From: Nocardioides anomalus
GTDB lineage: Bacteria; Actinomycetota; Actinomycetes; Propionibacteriales; Nocardioidaceae
NCBI RefSeq assembly: GCF_011046535.1
Contig: NZ_CP049257.1
Coordinates: forward strand, 868,001 to 932,000
DNA length: 64,000 nt
Direction: 5' to 3'
A program made the translations under genes and the position numbers. How positions within the stretch are numbered: the first letter of the stretch is position 1; each line of letters starts with the position of its first letter. This document shows positions 18,747 through 28,376 of this stretch, piece by piece. Below the pieces are notes generated by a model, which did not search any database, was not told the DNA's origin, and saw only the letters and a program-made list of their open reading frames with translations.

Positions 18747-20558
18747 GTGAGCAGAGTCCTGTCCGCCGTCGCCTGGCCGTACGCCAACGGCCCGCGCCAC
18801 ATCGGCCACGTGGCCGGTTTCGGCGTGCCCTCCGACGTCTTCAGCCGCTACATGCGGATGGCGGGTCACGACGTGCTGATGGTCTCGGGCACCGACGAGC
18901 ACGGGACGCCGATCCTGGTGGCGGCCGACAGCGAGGGCGTGAGCGCGCGGGAGCTGGCCGACAAGAACAACGCGATCATCGTCAACGACCTGGTCGACCT
19001 CGGGCTGTCCTACGACCTGTTCACGCGCACGACGACGGGCAACCACTACGGCGTCGTCCAGGAGCTGTTCCGCGGGGTGCACCAGAACGGCTACATGGTG
19101 GAGCAGACGACGTTCGGCGCCATCTCGCCGTCCACCGGTCGCACGCTGCCCGATCGCTACATCGAGGGCACCTGCCCGATCTGCGGGTACGGCGAGGCGC
19201 GGGGCGACCAGTGCGACAACTGCGGCAACCAGCTGGACCCGACCGACCTCATCAACCCGCGCTCGCGGATCAACGGCGAGACGCCGGAGTTCGTGGAGAC
19301 CCAGCACTTCTTCCTCGACCTGCCGGCGCTGGCCGAGGCGCTGCAGACCTACCTGCAGGGTCGCGAGGCCAGTGGCACGTGGCGTCCCAACGTCATCAAG
19401 TTCAGCCTCAACCTCATCGAGGACCTCAAGCCGCGGGCCATGACCCGCGACATCGACTGGGGCATCCCAGTGCCGGTCGAGGGCTGGACCGAGCAGACCA
19501 ACAAGCGGCTCTACGTGTGGTTCGACGCGGTCATCGGCTACCTCTCGGCCTCCATAGAGTGGGCCCGCCGGCAGGGCCAGCCCGACCGGTGGCGCGAGTG
19601 GTGGAACGACCCCGAGGCCCTGTCGTACTACTTCATGGGCAAGGACAACATCGTCTTCCACTCCGTCATCTGGCCGGCCGAGCTGCTGGCCTACAACGGC
19701 CAGGGCGCGGCCGGCGGCGAGCCGGGGGAGTACGGCGTGCTCAACCTGCCCACCGAGGTGGTCAGCTCGGAGTACATGACCATGGAGAGCAAGCAGTTCT
19801 CCACCAGCCGCGGCCACGTGATCCTGGTCGGCGACATGCTGGCGCGCTACTCCGCCGACGCGCTGCGCTACTACATCTGCGCGGCCGGCCCGGAGACCTC
19901 GGACGCCGACTTCACGTGGGCCGACTTCGTGCTGCGCAACAACAGCGAGCTGGTGGCCGGCTGGGGCAACCTGGTCAACCGGACCGCGACGATGCTGGCC
20001 AAGAACTTCGGCGCGATCCCCGAGGCCGGGCCGCTCGAGCCGGTCGACGAGGCCGTCCTCGCGACCGTGCGCGCGGGCTTCGACACCGTCGGTGACCTGC
20101 TCGGTCGCCAGCGGCTGCGCCAGGGCATCGCCGAGGCCATGCGCGTGGTCGGCGAGGTGAACAAGTACCTCACCGTCACCGAGCCCTACAAGATGAAGGA
20201 CGAGTCCCAGCGCGAGCGGCTGGCCACCGTCCTGCACGTGGCCGCGCAGTGCGTGAGCGACTGCAACACCCTGCTCGCGCCCTTCCTGCCGCACGCATCC
20301 AACCAGGTGCACCGGGTGCTCGGCGGCGAGGGCGAGTTCATGCCCATGCCGCGCATCGAGACCGTCGAGGAGCTCGACCCCGACAACGGCGCCGGGCTGG
20401 ACTTCTACCCGGTCATCACCGGGGACTACTCCGGCACGCCGCGCTGGGAGTCGCGCCCGGTCACCGTCGGCGCGAGCGTCGAGAAGCCGACGCCGATCTT
20501 CACCAAGCTCGACCCGAGCGTGGTCGACGAGGAGCTCGCCAGGCTCGGCGGCGCGTGA
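18747..20558 (+). CDS. metG: Methionyl-tRNA synthetase
   Basis: A 603-residue class I synthetase. HIGH motif is at residues 18-21, the zinc knuckle [18 protein letters not shown] starts near 142, and the KMSKS equivalent reads KQFSTS near 349. The anticodon-binding region contains [11 protein letters not shown]. There is no C-terminal EMAP/tRNA-binding domain. It charges tRNA-Met with methionine. Start is GTG at 18747. Its stop overlaps the next gene as GTGA. Confidence 0.97.
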   Translation: MSRVLSAVAWPYANGPRHIGHVAGFGVPSDVFSRYMRMAGHDVLMVSGTDEHGTPILVAADSEGVSARELADKNNAIIVNDLVDLGLSYDLFTRTTTGNHYGVVQELFRGVHQNGYMVEQTTFGAISPSTGRTLPDRYIEGTCPICGYGEARGDQCDNCGNQLDPTDLINPRSRINGETPEFVETQHFFLDLPALAEALQTYLQGREASGTWRPNVIKFSLNLIEDLKPRAMTRDIDWGIPVPVEGWTEQTNKRLYVWFDAVIGYLSASIEWARRQGQPDRWREWWNDPEALSYYFMGKDNIVFHSVIWPAELLAYNGQGAAGGEPGEYGVLNLPTEVVSSEYMTMESKQFSTSRGHVILVGDMLARYSADALRYYICAAGPETSDADFTWADFVLRNNSELVAGWGNLVNRTATMLAKNFGAIPEAGPLEPVDEAVLATVRAGFDTVGDLLGRQRLRQGIAEAMRVVGEVNKYLTVTEPYKMKDESQRERLATVLHVAAQCVSDCNTLLAPFLPHASNQVHRVLGGEGEFMPMPRIETVEELDPDNGAGLDFYPVITGDYSGTPRWESRPVTVGASVEKPTPIFTKLDPSVVDEELARLGGA

Positions 20559-21214
20559 GCGTCGCGCTCCTCGGTGACCGCAGCGGACACCGCAGCCACC
20601 GGGAGCTCGACTCCCTGCGCCCGGCCCTGCCGGTCGACACCGAGTGGGTCCCGACCGGCTCGGGCTTCGACGTCACGGCGTACGACGGGGTCTGGCTCGT
20701 CCCAGGCTCGCCGTACGCCGACGACGACGCGGTGCTCGCGGCCCTCACCACGATCCGCGAGGAGGAGGTGCCCTTCCTCGGCACCTGCGGCGGCATGCAG
20801 TACGCCGTCTTGGAGCTGGCCCGGTCCGTGCTCGGGGTGAGCGCCACCCACGCCGAGACCGCCGGCGTCGCGGCCGACAACGCCGTGGCCCCGCTGGCCT
20901 GCTCGCTGCAGGGCGAAGAGCGGCTGGTCACCCCGGTGCCGGGCACCCGCTTCGGGTCCTGGGTGGGCGAGCCGTTCCTCGGCACGCACTTCTGCTCCTA
21001 CGCGCCCGCCCCCGCGGTCATCGAGGCCCTGGAGGCGGCCGGCGTGGTCGTCGGGGCGACCGCACTCGACGCCGGGGCCGAGGTGCTCGAGCTGCCCGGC
21101 CACCCGTTCTGGGTGACCTCGATGTTCCAGCCGCACGTCGGAGCGCTGGCCGGCGCGCCGGTGCACCCGCTGGTCACGGCGTTCGTGGACGCGGTGGTGG
21201 GCGCTCGTGCGTGA
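20555..21214 (+). CDS. Class I glutamine amidotransferase-like protein (CTP synthase C-terminal-related)
   Basis: A 219-residue protein resembling the glutaminase half of CTP synthase. The nucleophile elbow is [14 protein letters not shown] with Cys78. A His-rich ending, [13 protein letters not shown] near 180-193, replaces the usual HPE. It has no synthetase half. Proteins like this are known as CTP-synthase C-terminal-related (seleno)proteins; this one has an ordinary Cys codon. Start is GTG at 20555, overlapping the metG stop. Substrate unknown. Confidence 0.8.
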   Translation: MSVALLGDRSGHRSHRELDSLRPALPVDTEWVPTGSGFDVTAYDGVWLVPGSPYADDDAVLAALTTIREEEVPFLGTCGGMQYAVLELARSVLGVSATHAETAGVAADNAVAPLACSLQGEERLVTPVPGTRFGSWVGEPFLGTHFCSYAPAPAVIEALEAAGVVVGATALDAGAEVLELPGHPFWVTSMFQPHVGALAGAPVHPLVTAFVDAVVGARA

Positions 21215-21980
21215 GGGCGAGCCGTCGCGCACGGCGTGGGGCGCCGCGGTCCACCGCGCGGTGCACCCGCTGCTGGACGACCCGGTCCTCTTCGACGACC
21301 CGCTGGCCCTGCCCCTCCTGGGCGTGGACCGCGAGACGCTGTTGGCCGACGCCCCGCCGCGCTCGCGGCTGCGGGTGTTCGTGGCGCTGCGCCACCGGTT
21401 CGCCGACCAGACCCTCGCCGCGGCGTACGAGCGGGGGACGCGGCAGTGCGTCGTGCTCGGCGCCGGGCTCGACACGATCGCCTACCGCAACCCGCACGAG
21501 GACCTGCGCGTCTTCGAGGTCGACTTCCCGGCCACCCAGGCCTGGAAGCGCGAACGGCTGGACGAGGCCGGCATCGACCCCGTGGCGACGTACGTCGGGG
21601 TGGACTTCGAGCGCGACTCGCTCCTGGAGCGGCTGCGGGCCGGCGGCTTCGACGTCGGCGCGCCCGCGGTGTTCGTCTGGCTCGGGGTGGTGCCCTACCT
21701 GACCCGCGAGGCCGTCCGCGCCACGCTGTCGGCGGTGGCCACCGTGCCGGGCGCCGAGGTGGTGCTGGACCACCCCGGCACCGACCGCGACGCGGCGGGC
21801 GAGGAGCGCCTGCGGCGGCTGGCCGAGCGCGTCGCGGCCGTCGGCGAGGAGCTCACCCCCGCCTGGGCGCCCGGTGAGATGACCGCGCTGCTGCGCGAGG
21901 TCGGCTTCACCGACGTCGACGAGCTGCCCTTGCCCCCGGGCAGCGGGGCGCACATCGTGCGCGCCCGCCGACCGGCGTGA
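21207..21980 (+). CDS. SAM-dependent methyltransferase (LCMT/TIGR00027-like)
   Basis: A 257-residue class I methyltransferase. The N-terminal RTAWGAAVHRAVHPLLDDP and the SAM loop VVLGAGLDTIAYR (near residue 82) followed by VFEVDFPATQAWKRERL match the leucine-carboxyl-methyltransferase-like family common in actinobacteria. Start is GTG at 21207, overlapping the preceding gene by 8 bp. The methyl acceptor is unknown; many members act on small molecules or are uncharacterised. Confidence 0.87.
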   Translation: MREGEPSRTAWGAAVHRAVHPLLDDPVLFDDPLALPLLGVDRETLLADAPPRSRLRVFVALRHRFADQTLAAAYERGTRQCVVLGAGLDTIAYRNPHEDLRVFEVDFPATQAWKRERLDEAGIDPVATYVGVDFERDSLLERLRAGGFDVGAPAVFVWLGVVPYLTREAVRATLSAVATVPGAEVVLDHPGTDRDAAGEERLRRLAERVAAVGEELTPAWAPGEMTALLREVGFTDVDELPLPPGSGAHIVRARRPA

Positions 21981-22720
21981 GGATCACCCTGCAGTTCCAC
22001 CCCGACTGGCCGGTCGGCGACCGGCGCGTCCTCGAGGCGATGGCCGACGACGGCGCCTACCTCAGCCAGTTCGCCACCGGCACCTCCAACGGCGGGCTCA
22101 CCGCGCACCCCGGTGGCGACCGGTGGCGGTGGGAGAGCCGGCTCTTCGACGGGCGGTACGACGCCGCGGACGCCCGGGAGCGGCCGGTCTACGGCGCGGT
22201 CGACCTCGGCTCGGCGTACGGCGGCGCCCCGCGGTTCGGCTCCGCGCACGTGCGCCTGCGGCCGGAGGTGAGCGAGCGGGCGACGTTCTGCTTCCCGGAC
22301 TCGGTCTTCGAGCCGGACCAGGTCGTCGGCCCCGAGCGGCTGGCCGACCTGGTGGCGCGCTGCGCGTCGGCCGAGCTGGACGACCTCGACCGCTACGTCG
22401 AGGCGCACGTCCACGGCGGGGTCCGCTTCGCGCGCGACGCCGAGGCCGTGGTGCTCGACCCCTGCTTCCGCGCCGGTCCGGTGCACCAGGCCGCCGAGCG
22501 GCTGGGCTGTCCGGTGGAGTGGCACCCGGGCTTCCGGGTGGCCACCGCCGACCTGGACGCGGCCTACCGCGGTCCCGGGCCGCTGGCGCTGGCCCGTGCG
22601 CTCGGCGCCGAGCTGAGCCCGGCGGTGGTCGGGGACGCCGCGCGCGCCGGTGGCCACGACCGGCAGACGCTCAAGCGGGTGTGGCACCTGCTGGCGCGGT
22701 TCGGCCGTCGAGCACCCTAG
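21977..22720 (+). CDS. DUF3626 domain-containing protein
   Basis: A 247-residue protein. Stretches such as LQFHPDWPV, LSQFATGTSNGGLTAHPGG, and YGAVDLGSAYGGAPRFGSAH near residue 70 look like DUF3626, a family resembling ADP-ribosyltransferase-like toxins in fold predictions I am aware of but without proven activity. Start is GTG at 21977 in a GTGA overlap with the methyltransferase stop, making it the fourth gene of a coupled row starting at metG. Convergent and 4-bp overlapping with the next gene. Confidence 0.78.
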   Translation: MRITLQFHPDWPVGDRRVLEAMADDGAYLSQFATGTSNGGLTAHPGGDRWRWESRLFDGRYDAADARERPVYGAVDLGSAYGGAPRFGSAHVRLRPEVSERATFCFPDSVFEPDQVVGPERLADLVARCASAELDDLDRYVEAHVHGGVRFARDAEAVVLDPCFRAGPVHQAAERLGCPVEWHPGFRVATADLDAAYRGPGPLALARALGAELSPAVVGDAARAGGHDRQTLKRVWHLLARFGRRAP

Positions 22721-24939
22721 GGAGCCTGACGACCGCCTCCGCCGAGGACGGCCTTGACGCCGTTCACGCCGTGGAGCTTCACGCTCACCACGCCGAGGTC
22801 CTCGGTCTGGCCGCTGACCAGGTCGAGGCGCTCGCGCTTGGCGGTGAACCAGTACGGCGTGCCGGGCTCGTCGCGGGCCGAGCTGAGCAGGTCGTCGGGG
22901 ACGAGGACGTCGGGGTGCTCGTCGAACAGGCCGACCAGGTCGAGCAGGGCCGTGGTGGCCGGTCCGGAGTGCAGGCGCTCGACCTTGAACGGGCGGCCGT
23001 ACTTCTGCTTGCCCGACACCGTCGGGAACAGCCAGGACTGGTCGCCGGTGTCGAGGACGCGGACGCCGAGGGGCGCGATGACCGGCCGGTTGTTGCTGTA
23101 GCGCAGCTGGCCACGGACCACGGCGCCGACCGGGGCGGTGAAGGCCTGGGTGCCGCCGGCGCTGGTGACGCTCACCGCCGAGTGCGTGACGGCGAGGTTG
23201 GCGCCGGTCTTGCTCGGCCGGTCCTCGCGCTCCTTGCGGGCGGTGGTGACCGCGGCGGTGTAGGTGCCCGGGACCAGGCCGCGCACGACGTACTGGCCGC
23301 CGGTCTCCTGCTCGGTCCAGTTCAGCGCGAGTGGGGTGGCCTGGTCGCCGTCGACGAACGCCGGGCGCAGCCAGGGGTCCTCGGGGACGGCGGTCAGCTT
23401 GACCTGGCCGCCGGCCGGCAGCGAGCCGCTCAGGTTGACCGTCGGCTGGTCGAGGGGGATCGCGAGGTCGGCGGAGGTGGCGACGTTGAGGTCGATCGTC
23501 TGCTGACCCCAGGGGAAGTCGACCTGCTCCGGCCCGTCGCTGGGCAGGGCCGAGCGGCGCACCGAGAGCGAGTAGGTGCCCGCCGGCAGCCCGGCGAAGG
23601 TCACCTTGCCGCCCGGCTGCGCGGCGGGGCTGCCCTGGAAGACCTTGAGCACGCGGCCGTCGGCGTTGCGCAGCTCGGCGTCGACCGAGCCGTTGGCGCC
23701 CGGGAGCGTGTCGGTGGCCGAGAACGTGATCGAGCGGCCCGGGTCGAGGGCCAGGTCGGCGGTGGCCACCGTCTTCTCGGTGACGGCCACGATCTGCTGC
23801 TTGGGGACGTACGCCGAGCCGGCGTAGGAGGTGGCGACGGTGTAGGCGCCAGGCTTGAGCGAGGTGACGACGTAGCGCCCGATCTCGTTGGTCACCACGC
23901 CGCCGGCGAACGCGCCGGTGTTGTCCAGGATGGACAGGAACTGGTCGGGCAGCGGGACGCCGTTGCTGGTGACCAGGCCGCGGATGATGCCGGCGTGGCG
24001 GGTCTTGAAGCTGATCCGGGCGGTGCGGCCGGCGCGCAGCAGCAGCCGGTGCGAGCGGAAGCCGGGGACGGTGGACGCGGTGCGCAGGCCGGGGTCGCGG
24101 TCGGCCTCGACGCGGTAGGGGCCGGGGGCGACCTCGAAGCGGTACTGGCCCTGGGCGTCGGTCTGGGTCTGCGCAGCGATGCTGCCGTCGATGCGGGTGA
24201 GGTAGATCGTGCGGTCGGCGCCGTCGACCTTCCAGGTGCCGGTGACCACCGCGGTCGGCTGGACGACGATGCGGCCCATCGAGCGGTGCGCGACCGGCTG
24301 GTACATCCGGGTGTGGCGCATCCAGCTGGGCAGGTTGCCGTCCGGGCCGAGCCAGGTCGGCGTGAACCTCTTGCTGCTCTCCTGGTCGCACTCGCCCGAG
24401 CGCCGGGCCCGGTGGCCCTCCGAGGCTCGCTCCGCTCGCACCTCAGTGCGAGCACCCCCGCTGCTCACGGACTCGCTGCAGATCCGCACGAGGTAGGGCT
24501 CGCGCAGCTGCTTGAGGCTGAACTGGCCGCGCCCGTTGGTGCGGGCCAGGACCGGCTTCTCCTCGGTGCGGTCGACCGGCAGGCCGAGGTCGGAGAAGCG
24601 GACGCCGGTGACGAGCGCGTTCGGGATCGGCGTGCCGCCGGGGCCGACGACCTGGCCGGTGATGGTGCCGCGGGTCTTGGGCGGCTCCGGCCGCGCCGGC
24701 GCCGGCGCCGCCGTGCGACCGGCGACCAGCTCGGGAGGGCTGCTGAGGTAGGTGTTGGGGCCGCCGTCGCCCTGGGCGGCGGGCGCCGCCACGACGGTCG
24801 CGGCCCGTGCCGGGGCGGGCGCGTCGAGCAGCAGGGCGCCGCTGGCGACGAGCGCGAGGGAGGTGATGGTCGGGGCGAGGCTCGCACTGAGGTGCGAGCG
24901 CAGCGAGCCTCGAAGGGCCTTCGGCCGGGTCCGCGTCAT
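22717..24939 (-). CDS. Secreted protein with carboxypeptidase-regulatory-like (beta-sandwich) repeats
   Basis: A 740-residue exported protein. The signal peptide has an unusually long, basic n-region (about 24 residues) before the hydrophobic core TSLALVASGALLLDAPAPA. Several prealbumin/CarboxypepD_reg-like modules follow; typical repeats read GTITGQVVGPGGTPIPNALV, AGIIRGLVTSNGVPLPDQFL, KPGAYTVATSYAGSAYV and LPAGTYSLSVRRS. These act as wall- or matrix-exposed beta-sandwiches. Two copies of a short palindromic element lie inside the coding sequence, one making most of the n-region and one inserting about 11 residues near residue 165. No catalytic domain seen. Confidence 0.8.
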   Translation of the reverse strand: MTRTRPKALRGSLRSHLSASLAPTITSLALVASGALLLDAPAPARAATVVAAPAAQGDGGPNTYLSSPPELVAGRTAAPAPARPEPPKTRGTITGQVVGPGGTPIPNALVTGVRFSDLGLPVDRTEEKPVLARTNGRGQFSLKQLREPYLVRICSESVSSGGARTEVRAERASEGHRARRSGECDQESSKRFTPTWLGPDGNLPSWMRHTRMYQPVAHRSMGRIVVQPTAVVTGTWKVDGADRTIYLTRIDGSIAAQTQTDAQGQYRFEVAPGPYRVEADRDPGLRTASTVPGFRSHRLLLRAGRTARISFKTRHAGIIRGLVTSNGVPLPDQFLSILDNTGAFAGGVVTNEIGRYVVTSLKPGAYTVATSYAGSAYVPKQQIVAVTEKTVATADLALDPGRSITFSATDTLPGANGSVDAELRNADGRVLKVFQGSPAAQPGGKVTFAGLPAGTYSLSVRRSALPSDGPEQVDFPWGQQTIDLNVATSADLAIPLDQPTVNLSGSLPAGGQVKLTAVPEDPWLRPAFVDGDQATPLALNWTEQETGGQYVVRGLVPGTYTAAVTTARKEREDRPSKTGANLAVTHSAVSVTSAGGTQAFTAPVGAVVRGQLRYSNNRPVIAPLGVRVLDTGDQSWLFPTVSGKQKYGRPFKVERLHSGPATTALLDLVGLFDEHPDVLVPDDLLSSARDEPGTPYWFTAKRERLDLVSGQTEDLGVVSVKLHGVNGVKAVLGGGGRQAP
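24421..24453 (+). repeat. REP-like palindromic element, copy A
   Basis: A 33-bp element containing the hairpin GCTCGCACCTCAGTGCGAGC (8-bp stem, 4-base loop). It matches the reverse complement of 24880-24912 at 32 of 33 positions. It lies in the coding sequence of the secreted protein at 22717-24939, where it reads in frame. Confidence 0.88.
24880..24912 (-). repeat. REP-like palindromic element, copy B
   Basis: The second copy of the 33-bp element, in opposite orientation to copy A and 426 bp away. It encodes residues 10-20 of the same secreted protein, the stretch RGSLRSHLSAS in the n-region of the signal peptide. Confidence 0.88.
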
Positions 24940-24975
24940 GGCGGGATCATGCCGTACGCCGCCGACGTGCGGGGG

Positions 24976-25278
24976 TCAGAAGAGCACGCGTTCCTCGACC
25001 GCGCCGTACTCCGCGACCGACCCGCCCCGGACCGCCGCCTGCTGGTCGCCGGCGGGGCCGTCGCCGCGGAACGTCTCGACCGCCTCCTGGCTCTCCCAGC
25101 GCTCGAACACGTTGACCCGGCGCGGGTCCACCAGGTCGGCGGTGAGCGCGAAGTCCAGGCAGCCGTCCGTCGCGCGGGCCGCCTCGACCACCTCGCGACA
25201 GCTCTCCAGGTACGCCGCCCGCTCGTCCGCGTCGACCAGCAGGTGGCCGGCGACGATGACCATGCCCATGGTGACCAT
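24976..25278 (-). CDS. Antibiotic biosynthesis monooxygenase-domain protein (quinol monooxygenase-like)
   Basis: A 100-residue ferredoxin-like ABM domain: MVIVAGHLLVDADERAAYLE, then RATDGCLDFALTADLVDPRR and VFERWESQEAVETF, the usual pattern. Small cofactor-free members oxidise quinols or degrade haem. ATG starts are possible at 25278, 25269 or 25263; the last (MVIVAGH) matches the fold best. Monocistronic, 37 bp behind the start of the secreted-protein gene. Substrate unknown. Confidence 0.85.
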   Translation of the reverse strand: MVTMGMVIVAGHLLVDADERAAYLESCREVVEAARATDGCLDFALTADLVDPRRVNVFERWESQEAVETFRGDGPAGDQQAAVRGGSVAEYGAVEERVLF

Positions 25279-25329
25279 GCCTCGTCCGACCCCTCGTCAG
25301 GGCCGAACTCATCGCGGTAGCGTCCGCGC

Positions 25330-25938
25330 ATGTCGTGGTCGTTCCTGCTGACGTCGTTCGTCATCTGCGCGACGCCGGGGATCGGCGCCCTCTTCACGAT
25401 GGGCGCCGGGCTGGCCCGCGGCACCCGCGCCGGGCTGCTGGCGGCCTTCGCCGGCACCCTCGGCACGATCCCGCACGCGGTGGCCGCGCTCACCGGGCTC
25501 GCGGCCCTGCTGCACGCGTCGGGCGTGGCCTTCCAGGCGGTGAAGTACGCCGGCGTGGCCTACCTGCTCTGGATGGCCGTGGCCACCTGGCGCGACACCG
25601 GTGCCCTGCACGTCGACACCGAGAGCGCGCCGACCTCGGTCCGCTCCGTGCTCACCACCGGGATCACCGCGAACCTGCTCAACCCCAAGCTCACGCTGTT
25701 CTTCGTGGCCTTCCTGCCGCAGTTCGTGCCCGCCGGCTCGTCCTCGCTGCCGCGGATGGCCGCGCTGTCGGGCGTCTTCATGGTGATGACGTTCCTGACC
25801 TTCGCGGTGTACGCCGTGGCCGCGGGCGCCCTGCGCGACCGCGTGCTCACCCGCCCGCAGCTGGTCGCGCGCATCCGCAAGGTCTTCGCCGCGTCCTTCG
25901 TCGCGCTCAGCGCGAGGCTCGCCGTCCAGCAGCGTTGA
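25330..25938 (+). CDS. LysE/RhtB-family exporter
   Basis: A 202-residue membrane protein with about six hydrophobic segments. The N-terminal FVICATPGIGALFTMGAGLARG and the NLLNPKLTLFFVAFLPQFV segment are LysE-family hallmarks. Members export amino acids or related small molecules. ATG at 25330. The cargo cannot be read from sequence. Confidence 0.93.
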   Translation: MSWSFLLTSFVICATPGIGALFTMGAGLARGTRAGLLAAFAGTLGTIPHAVAALTGLAALLHASGVAFQAVKYAGVAYLLWMAVATWRDTGALHVDTESAPTSVRSVLTTGITANLLNPKLTLFFVAFLPQFVPAGSSSLPRMAALSGVFMVMTFLTFAVYAVAAGALRDRVLTRPQLVARIRKVFAASFVALSARLAVQQR

Positions 25939-25975
25939 GCGGGCCGGCCGCCCGCCCGTCAGGCAGGATGTCCCG

Positions 25976-27283
25976 ATGCTTGCTGTCTCGGGAGCCCGTG
26001 TCCTCGTCGTGTCCGCGCTCGTCGCGGTGGCCGTCGCGCTCGGTGTGGTGTCGCCCGCGGAGGCCGCGCCGCGCCCCGTGGCCACGAAGGCCTCGAGCGC
26101 GCCGGGGTCGCTGACCGGCTACGGCTTCGACACGTGCAGCGCACCGCCCCAGGAGCTGATGGACGCCTGGTGGCAGAGCTCGCCGTACGCCGCGGTCGGG
26201 GTCTACATCGGCGGCAGCAACCGGCTGTGCCAGGACCAGCCCGAGCTCAGCGCCGGCTGGGTCCGCACCCAGCAGAAGCGCGGGTGGCGGGTGCTGTCGC
26301 TGTACGTCGGTCCGCAGGCCAGCTGCTCGGGATACGCCGACCGGATGCCGGCCGACCGGGTCGCGGCCGAATCGCTCGGCCGCTCCGAGGCCAACGCAGC
26401 CGTCGCGATCGCGCGGGGCCTCGGGATCGGCAAGGGCTCGACGCTCTACTACGACCTCGAGGACTTCGACATCGGGCCGGACGACTGCCGGCAGGCCGCG
26501 CTGGGCTTCCTGTCCGGGTGGGCCAAGGAGCTCGAGGCGCAGGGCTACGACTCCGGCGTCTACTCCAACATCGCGGCCGCGATCACCGCGCTGGACTTCG
26601 CCAACTTCGCCTCGCCGGGCTCCTACCAGATGCCCGACGACATCTGGTTCGCCTGGTCGAACGGCCAGGCCGACACCGGGACCGCCGACTGGGTGCGGAC
26701 CGACGCGTGGGACGACCACGCGCGGATCCACCAGTACCGCACCGACGTCACCGCGGTCTACGGCGGCTACGCGCTGAGCGTCGACGAGAACTGGCTCGAC
26801 GTCGGCCAGGGCTCGGTGCCTCCGAAGGACAAGCCGCTGTGCAAGGGCGTCGACGTCGACCTCGAGCGCTACCCGACGCTCAGGGCCGGATCGCGGGGCG
26901 CCGCGGTCGAGGTCGCCCAGTGCCTGCTGCGCCGCAACCGGCTCAGCGCCGCCCCGATCACGGGCACCTACACCGCGAAGACCGCGGCCGCCGTGCGCAA
27001 GCTCCAGCGGAAGACCGGCCAGAAGGCCACCGGCACCCTGACCCGCGCCACGTGGACCGCGCTGCTGGCCAAGGGGTCGACCCCGGTGCTCAAGGTCGGG
27101 CTCACCGGCACCAGCGTCGAGCGGCTCCAGCGCGCGCTCACCGCGGCCGGCCGGCGGACCAGCATCACCGGGGTCTACACCGCGAAGACGGCCAAGGCGG
27201 TCCGCAAGGTCCAGAAGGGGGCCGGCCTGCCCGGGACCGGGGTCGTCACCCGCGACCTGTGGAAGGTGCTGCAGGGCCGTTGA
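25976..27283 (+). CDS. Secreted DUF1906 glycoside-hydrolase-like protein with two peptidoglycan-binding domains
   Basis: A 435-residue exported protein. The signal peptide ends near VSPAEAAPRP (about residue 31). The DUF1906 (Rv2525c-like) TIM-barrel domain spans about 38-265: YGFDTCSAPPQELMDAWW, YVGPQASC, then TLYYDLEDFDIG, with acidic residues where related glycosidases hold catalytic ones. Two PG_binding_1 repeats follow at about 295-360 and 365-435, each with the pattern TGTYTAKTAAAVRKLQ or ITGVYTAKTAKAVRKVQ. It probably acts on or binds the cell wall. Confidence 0.92.
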   Translation: MLAVSGARVLVVSALVAVAVALGVVSPAEAAPRPVATKASSAPGSLTGYGFDTCSAPPQELMDAWWQSSPYAAVGVYIGGSNRLCQDQPELSAGWVRTQQKRGWRVLSLYVGPQASCSGYADRMPADRVAAESLGRSEANAAVAIARGLGIGKGSTLYYDLEDFDIGPDDCRQAALGFLSGWAKELEAQGYDSGVYSNIAAAITALDFANFASPGSYQMPDDIWFAWSNGQADTGTADWVRTDAWDDHARIHQYRTDVTAVYGGYALSVDENWLDVGQGSVPPKDKPLCKGVDVDLERYPTLRAGSRGAAVEVAQCLLRRNRLSAAPITGTYTAKTAAAVRKLQRKTGQKATGTLTRATWTALLAKGSTPVLKVGLTGTSVERLQRALTAAGRRTSITGVYTAKTAKAVRKVQKGAGLPGTGVVTRDLWKVLQGR

Positions 27284-27285
27284 GC

Positions 27286-27777
27286 TCAGGCGTCGAGCGG
27301 GTCGCCCGGCACGACGTCGACGAAGTCCACGGCGATCGCGGCGGCGTCGAGCTCGGGGTCGACGCCCAGCAGCTCGCGCAGGGTGTCGAGGACCTCGGCG
27401 CGCACCTGCTCGGCGAGCGGACGCAGCTCCACGCCGTACGTCGCCACGAGGGCGACCTCGACCCCACGGAGTCGGCCGTCCTCCAGGGCCAGGTCGATGC
27501 GCTCCGGCGTGTGGGTGGGATGGGCCTGCAGCACGCGGCGCAGGGCGTCGACGACGACGCGGGAGGACACGTAGGTCCGCGAGCCCCGGTCGTCCTGCTC
27601 GGGTCCGTCGGGACCGAAGACCAGCACCGGCTCGGCCGGGCGGACCAGGCCGCGCACCCGCGTCATGATCGTGTCGGACAGCTCGACCCAGCCCTGCGGC
27701 GTCGCGTCGAAGGCCTCGCGGCGGGCCTGCTCGATGGCGCGCGCGAGGGCGTCGGGGGTCCCGGGCTCTACCGCCAT
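27286..27777 (-). CDS. Asp23/Gls24-like protein
   Basis: A 163-residue cytosolic protein. The Asp23-like core is in the C-terminal half: YVSSRVVVDALRRVL, LEDGRLRGVEVALVATYG, LAEQVRAEVLDTLRELLG and IAVDFVDVV, the alternating strand/helix pattern of the family. The N-terminal half is a helical extension. ATG at 27777 overlaps the stop of the ECF sigma gene by 10 bp, so the two are coupled. It may link the sigma factor to the Asp23 proteins of the divergent operon; this is inference. Confidence 0.8.
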   Translation of the reverse strand: MAVEPGTPDALARAIEQARREAFDATPQGWVELSDTIMTRVRGLVRPAEPVLVFGPDGPEQDDRGSRTYVSSRVVVDALRRVLQAHPTHTPERIDLALEDGRLRGVEVALVATYGVELRPLAEQVRAEVLDTLRELLGVDPELDAAAIAVDFVDVVPGDPLDA

Positions 27778-28376
27778 CGGGACATCCTCTCCGCCAGGGT
27801 CCGTCGTCCCCGGTGCAGCAGCCCGCGCACGCTGCTCACCGGCACTCCGAGCGCCTCGCCGATCTCCTCGTAGCTGTGCTCCTCGACCTCGCGGAGGAGC
27901 CAGGCGGCCCGTTGCTGCCACGGTAGTTCGTTGAGCGCGGCTTGCAACTCGTGGAGCAGCTCCTCGTCGAGCACGTGCTGGAGCGCGTTGTCGACGGCCG
28001 GGGCGACCAGCCCGGTGAGCGCCTCGTCGGTGACCGGGGTCGGCTTGCGCTTGCGCTGCAGGTCGACCGCGCGCCGGTGGACCAACCGGAACAGCCAGGT
28101 CCGCAGGCTCGACTCGCCGCGGAAGGCGTCCAGTCCGCGCCACGCGGAGATGAACGCCTCCTGCACCGCCTCCGCGGCGTCGCTCTCGCTGCCGCCGACC
28201 AGCCGGACGGCGTAGCGGTACATCTGCGGGCCGTAGCGGTCCACGATCTGCCGGAAGGCCAGGTCGTCGCCCAGCCGGGCCGCCCTGATCAGGGCGCGGT
28301 CGGTGGCGTCGGGACGCGCCCGCACGCCACGGGGTCCGGCCTCGGCCCCGGTGGGGGTGCCCGGACCGGTCGTCAC
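27768..28376 (-). CDS. ECF-type sigma factor of the Asp23 cluster
   Basis: About 202 residues. Region 2 is RALIRAARLGDDLAFRQIVD to FRGESSLRTWLFRLVHRRAV; region 4 is LPWQQRAAWLLREVEEHSY then GVPVSSVRGLLHRGRRTLAE. I place the start at GTG 28376, just ahead of conserved sequence; ATG at 28424 would add 16 Arg/Gly-rich residues and cannot be excluded. It is divergent from the asp23 operon across about 140 bp, a likely site for its own promoter. Confidence 0.88.
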   Translation of the reverse strand: MTTGPGTPTGAEAGPRGVRARPDATDRALIRAARLGDDLAFRQIVDRYGPQMYRYAVRLVGGSESDAAEAVQEAFISAWRGLDAFRGESSLRTWLFRLVHRRAVDLQRKRKPTPVTDEALTGLVAPAVDNALQHVLDEELLHELQAALNELPWQQRAAWLLREVEEHSYEEIGEALGVPVSSVRGLLHRGRRTLAERMSRWR

